From Promicromonosporaceae bacterium (GTDB lineage: Bacteria; Actinomycetota; Actinomycetes; Actinomycetales; Cellulomonadaceae): a stretch of 7,495 nt of DNA. The notes beneath the pieces were generated by a model that was not told the DNA's origin, ran no database searches, and saw only the letters and a program-made list of their open reading frames with translations. Positions 4,760 to 7,495 of this stretch are shown piece by piece. A program made the translations under genes and the position numbers. The DNA lies in assembly GCA_009782865.1 (NCBI GenBank), contig WRIF01000070.1, forward strand, positions 1-7,495. Direction: 5' to 3'. Within the stretch, counting starts at the first letter, position 1; every line of letters begins with the position of its first letter.

Positions 4760-6120
4760 TCCGCAGGCTGTGGCACGCCTGGCGCGGGGCGGTGATCCCG
4801 GCGCGCTGCCTGGTCCTCGCCCTGCTCTCCGGGCTGGCCTGGGGTGGACTGGTGTTGGAGCCGGTGCTGCGCTGGGCGCCGCCCACCTGGGTCCGCCTGC
4901 AGGCGGACCTGCGGGAACTGAGCGTCCTGCCGATGCTGGGCGTGGTGGTGGCCGCCGTGCTGTGTGGGCAGAACGCCTCCCGTCGGTCGGCGGCGGCAGG
5001 GCCGTGGGTGCCGCGCTCGGGCTGGCAGTTGACCCTGCGGGTGGTGGGCCGCTTGAGCATCGCGGTCTGGATGGGGGCGTTCGGGCCCCTGGCGGCCGTG
5101 CTGGTGCTCACCTCGTCCCGGGCTACCGCCGGGTCGGCCGACGTGCTGGCGCTGCTGGGGCCGATCCTGGCCGTGCCAACCTGGGCGGTGCTCGGCTATG
5201 CGCTCGGCTCGCTGGTGCCGAGAGGCTGGAACCTCCTGGTCGCGGTTCTTGCCTGGGCGGCCACCTATGCGGGCCCTGAGCTGTTCAACGAGCTGACCCC
5301 CTACCCGGCCTTCGCGGTGTTCCCGGTCTGGGGGCTTGACTGGCCACTAGTGGGAGACGTGGCCGACGTGCGGGTCTCAGCCTTCCGGCTCCTGCTGTTC
5401 CCGGTGTTGACCATCGGGGCGGCGTTCTGCCTGGCGGCGTGGAGCCGACGCGCCACGGGCGCCCCCGGGCGCACCGCCGCCCGGATGGCTCTGGCTTTCG
5501 CCCCGCCGCTCGCCCTGGTGGTGCTGGGGACGCTTTGGACCCCTGAGTTGGTGCGCCCGGAGGCCCCGCCCCCGATGGCCTGTGATGGATCCGAGTCGGC
5601 CTGCCTGCATGAGGCCCACGCAAACCTGCTGGACGACGTCTCCGAGATCGTCGGCCGTCAGATGGCCCTGACGGGCGGCCGGATGGCAGTCATGGATTCC
5701 GCGCTTCTGCCTGAGTGGCGCCCCGACCTCTTCCTGCTGAACGTCGACTCTGCGGCGCGAAGGTACCCTGAAGCACGATTCTGGGATGTGGTCGCCACCG
5801 AGACCGCCTTGGTTTTCTCGGGTCTGCGATCATGTCGGGCAATGCCGAATCGCTTCGACGTCGGTGAAGATCAGGAGTTGTTCGACCTGCTCCTCGGTCA
5901 GGAGGCCGCGGCGGAGGCGCTCGCCATCGCCCTGGTGGAGCGAAGCGGCCGGGAGTTTGTGCCGCAGACCTTCACCGAGCAGGGGCCAATCGCTCCCGGC
6001 CGACACGCGGAACTGTTCGGGTTTCTCGACGGGCTGTCCGATGAGCAGTTTCGCGCCTGGGTAGACGGGGAGCGGGAGCGAATCGACTCATGCGAACTGA
6101 ACCCGGCAGTGGTCGGCTGA
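4756..6120 (+). CDS. ABC-2-like permease with a large extracytoplasmic C-terminal domain
   Basis: An integral membrane subunit of the exporter, 454 aa. Hydrophobic segments lie at about 16-36, 54-71, 97-119, 129-151, 158-174, 208-228 and 243-262, so seven helices are likely. The basic N-terminus (MIRRLWHAWR) should be inside, and an odd helix count then places residues 263-454 outside the cell. That outer domain has four cysteines (C276, C283, C360, C446), enough for two disulfides, and a motif CDGSESACLHEAHANLL (276-292). This reminds me of the C-x-VCVHPAY-type segment in actinobacterial ABC-2 permease relatives; that comparison is from memory and is an inference. The domain is rich in acidic residues and helical in appearance. 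The gene starts on an ATGA overlap with the ATPase gene and ends on TGATG with the next permease gene, so all three are probably made in fixed ratio. No characterised homologue is recognised. Confidence 0.8.
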   Translation: MIRRLWHAWRGAVIPARCLVLALLSGLAWGGLVLEPVLRWAPPTWVRLQADLRELSVLPMLGVVVAAVLCGQNASRRSAAAGPWVPRSGWQLTLRVVGRLSIAVWMGAFGPLAAVLVLTSSRATAGSADVLALLGPILAVPTWAVLGYALGSLVPRGWNLLVAVLAWAATYAGPELFNELTPYPAFAVFPVWGLDWPLVGDVADVRVSAFRLLLFPVLTIGAAFCLAAWSRRATGAPGRTAARMALAFAPPLALVVLGTLWTPELVRPEAPPPMACDGSESACLHEAHANLLDDVSEIVGRQMALTGGRMAVMDSALLPEWRPDLFLLNVDSAARRYPEARFWDVVATETALVFSGLRSCRAMPNRFDVGEDQELFDLLLGQEAAAEALAIALVERSGREFVPQTFTEQGPIAPGRHAELFGFLDGLSDEQFRAWVDGERERIDSCELNPAVVG

Positions 6121-6830
6121 TGCCTCGTCGAGCCGCGTGGCGGATGTACGCCCGGCCCCGGCAGTTGGGCCCCTGGGCCGGCTTCGCCCTGCTCATGGTG
6201 GCGGCGGCGCTCTTGACGGACCTGCCGATCCGGTTCACGATGCACCTCGCGGTGCCGCACGCCACCGGCGGGGGAAGGTTCATTTCGCTGTTCGAGCTGC
6301 TGGTGCTCCTGGTAGGCCTATCGGCGGCGCTCGCGGGTTCCTCGCGGCTGGCCTCTTGGGAGGCCAGCGGCAGCCGAGACCTTTCCGGAGCCAACCGTCG
6401 GTGGGCCGCCCTGTTCTGCCTGGCCCCCGCCCTGCCGGTCCTGGCGATCATGGCTGGCCCGATCTGGGCCAGCGAGGCGTGGGACACCCCGTGGACACAG
6501 TGGGCAGCCGATCGCCTGCCGTTCCTGCTGGCGATGGCCGGGACCATGGTCACGTTCGCGGCGCTCGGCCTGGTGGTCACCGCGGCCACCAACCGTTGGG
6601 TGGGGCCCGGGATCACTCTGCTCGTCTATCTCGGGCTGGTCTGGGTGCAGAGCCGCGAGTTCGTCTGGACCCGCTACCTGCCGTTTCACGGCTACCCGAA
6701 TGACCCGAGCAGGGGCTACCTGGCCGCGCTCGGGCTGGCCGGAGTGTGCGCCGTCGCGGCGACGGTGCTGTGGGACGGCGGCGGGCGCAGACGCGCAGGT
6801 GGGAGGGGTGTGGCCCGGCCGGTGGCCTAG
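6120..6830 (+). CDS. Second membrane subunit of the ABC exporter
   Basis: A 236-aa membrane protein with about six hydrophobic helices at residues 18-35, 54-73, 94-114, 133-155, 162-177 and 200-218, and no obvious soluble domain. It lies directly behind the ATPase and first permease genes, so it is most likely the partner permease in a heterodimeric ABC-2-type exporter. It has no motif that I can tie to a named family. The chosen ATG at 6120 shares its A with the stop codon of the preceding gene (TGATG), a classic reinitiation junction. An alternative ATG at 6090 would add ten residues (MRTEPGSGRL) and has a GGGAG about 11 nt upstream, so it cannot be excluded. The C-terminal tail after the last helix is Arg/Gly-rich and probably cytoplasmic. 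Confidence 0.7.
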   Translation: MPRRAAWRMYARPRQLGPWAGFALLMVAAALLTDLPIRFTMHLAVPHATGGGRFISLFELLVLLVGLSAALAGSSRLASWEASGSRDLSGANRRWAALFCLAPALPVLAIMAGPIWASEAWDTPWTQWAADRLPFLLAMAGTMVTFAALGLVVTAATNRWVGPGITLLVYLGLVWVQSREFVWTRYLPFHGYPNDPSRGYLAALGLAGVCAVAATVLWDGGGRRRAGGRGVARPVA

Positions 6831-6863
6831 GATGGCGCTCGCCCGGTGATCGCGACAAAGGAG
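6828..6863 (+). promoter_or_regulatory. Ribosome binding site, and possible weak promoter, of the GH2 gene
   Basis: AAAGGAG (6857-6863) is the strongest Shine-Dalgarno match in the window and sits seven nt before the ATG at 6871. TAGGAT (6828-6833) overlaps the stop codon of the preceding permease gene and fits the -10 consensus, but no -35 hexamer is visible 16-18 bp upstream. With only 40 bp between the genes and no hairpin with a T-tract, read-through from the ABC operon is equally possible. Confidence 0.45.
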
Positions 6864-6870
6864 CTACGCC

Positions 6871-7495
6871 ATGACCACCCTGCCCCTCCTGGACGGCTGG
6901 GCCTACCGCCGTCCGATCGGCCCTTTTGAGGGCGCCGACCCGGGTACGTCGATCCCGGAGGCCATCCCGGTGCGCCTGCCGCACGACGCCCTGCGTGACG
7001 TCGCGCGCACCCCTGACGCCCCCGGCCGGGGTGCCGGCGCCTACTACCCGAACGCGGCCTTCACCTACGTGCGCACCCTCGCCGTGCCCCGCGAATGGGA
7101 GGGCAAGGTGGTGCGCCTGGAGGTGCAGGGCGCGATGCGCCGCGCCCAGGTGTTCCTAAACAACGAGTTCGCCGGGGTGCGCGCCGACGGCTACGCCCGC
7201 TTCTTTGTGGACCTGACCCCCTACCTGCTGTTTGGGCAGGACAACACCCTGCGCATCGAGGTGCGCACCGGCGAGGACTCGCGCTGGTACTCGGGGGCCG
7301 GCCTGATCAGACCGGTCTACCTGCACGTCGACGAGCCGGTCCACGTTGCGCCCGACGGCGTGCGCGTCACCACCGTGCGCGTCGAGGACGACCAGGCCGT
7401 GGTCGAGGTGGCCACCACCATCGCCAACGCCGGGATCAACACCCGCACGGTCGACGTCGCCACGGAGATCGCTGGGCCCGACGACGGCAAGGTGG
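6871..7495 (+). CDS. Glycoside hydrolase family 2 enzyme, N-terminal part (cut by window end)
   Basis: The reading frame is open to the last base and gives 208 residues of a GH2 protein (beta-galactosidase/beta-glucuronidase/beta-mannosidase superfamily), which cleaves terminal sugars by a retaining mechanism. What is seen is the sugar-binding jelly-roll domain: the opening LLDGWAYRR, the family motif LPHDA (36-40), AFTYVRTLAVP (63-73), VFLNNEFAG (94-102), and the strongly diagnostic SRWYSGAGLIRPVYL (137-151). From about residue 155 the immunoglobulin-like GH2 domain begins (VHVAPDGVRVTTVRVED). The catalytic TIM barrel with its two glutamates lies beyond the window, so substrate and activity cannot be judged. 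No signal peptide is visible at the N-terminus, which suggests a cytoplasmic enzyme acting on imported oligosaccharides. Confidence 0.92.
   Translation, partial: MTTLPLLDGWAYRRPIGPFEGADPGTSIPEAIPVRLPHDALRDVARTPDAPGRGAGAYYPNAAFTYVRTLAVPREWEGKVVRLEVQGAMRRAQVFLNNEFAGVRADGYARFFVDLTPYLLFGQDNTLRIEVRTGEDSRWYSGAGLIRPVYLHVDEPVHVAPDGVRVTTVRVEDDQAVVEVATTIANAGINTRTVDVATEIAGPDDGKV

Noticed and set aside
6795..6827. Intrinsic terminator after the ABC operon
   Set aside because: The GGCC-rich stretch has some self-complementarity but no stable stem followed by a T-tract.

Overview
The window is a stretch of high-GC chromosomal DNA, most likely from an actinomycete (Actinomycetota). The reasons are the GC-rich third codon positions, the large DUF7059/MTS-type methyltransferase seen mostly in that phylum, TANNNT -10 boxes lying 6-7 nt before ATG codons (the leaderless style common there), and an ABC-2 permease with a cysteine-bearing outer domain. 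Genus cannot be decided from the sequence.

Layout. (1) 117-1835 (+): a 572-residue SAM-dependent methyltransferase with an NPPF motif. (2) 1805-3022 (-): an AAA_14/DUF4143 ATPase whose 3' end overlaps the methyltransferase 3' end by 31 bp. It looks less GC-rich than the rest. (3) 3023-3134: its promoter region, the most striking part of the window. Three copies of a 16-20 bp palindrome (core GTTCACT-AC-AGTGAAC) have centres 40 and 41 bp apart. The copy nearest the gene contains the predicted -10 box, and the predicted transcription start is the A of the ATG. (4) 3135-3722 (-): a short PlsC-like acyltransferase. (5) 3723-3934: a divergent promoter region. (6) 3935-6830 (+): a tightly coupled three-gene ABC exporter operon, with an ATPase, a permease carrying a large extracytoplasmic domain, and a second permease. 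Start and stop codons overlap at both junctions. (7) 6871 to the window end (+): the N-terminal 208 residues of a glycoside hydrolase family 2 enzyme (beta-galactosidase/beta-glucuronidase type), cut by the window edge.

How the genes work together. Only the three ABC genes clearly form one machine: a cytoplasmic ATPase and two membrane proteins, substrate unknown. The methyltransferase, acyltransferase and GH2 enzyme look like independent genes. The DUF4143 ATPase looks like an inserted accessory gene with its own unusually organised control region. No RNA gene, CRISPR array, insertion sequence or convincing intrinsic terminator was seen, and no gene-free stretch exceeds 300 bases.
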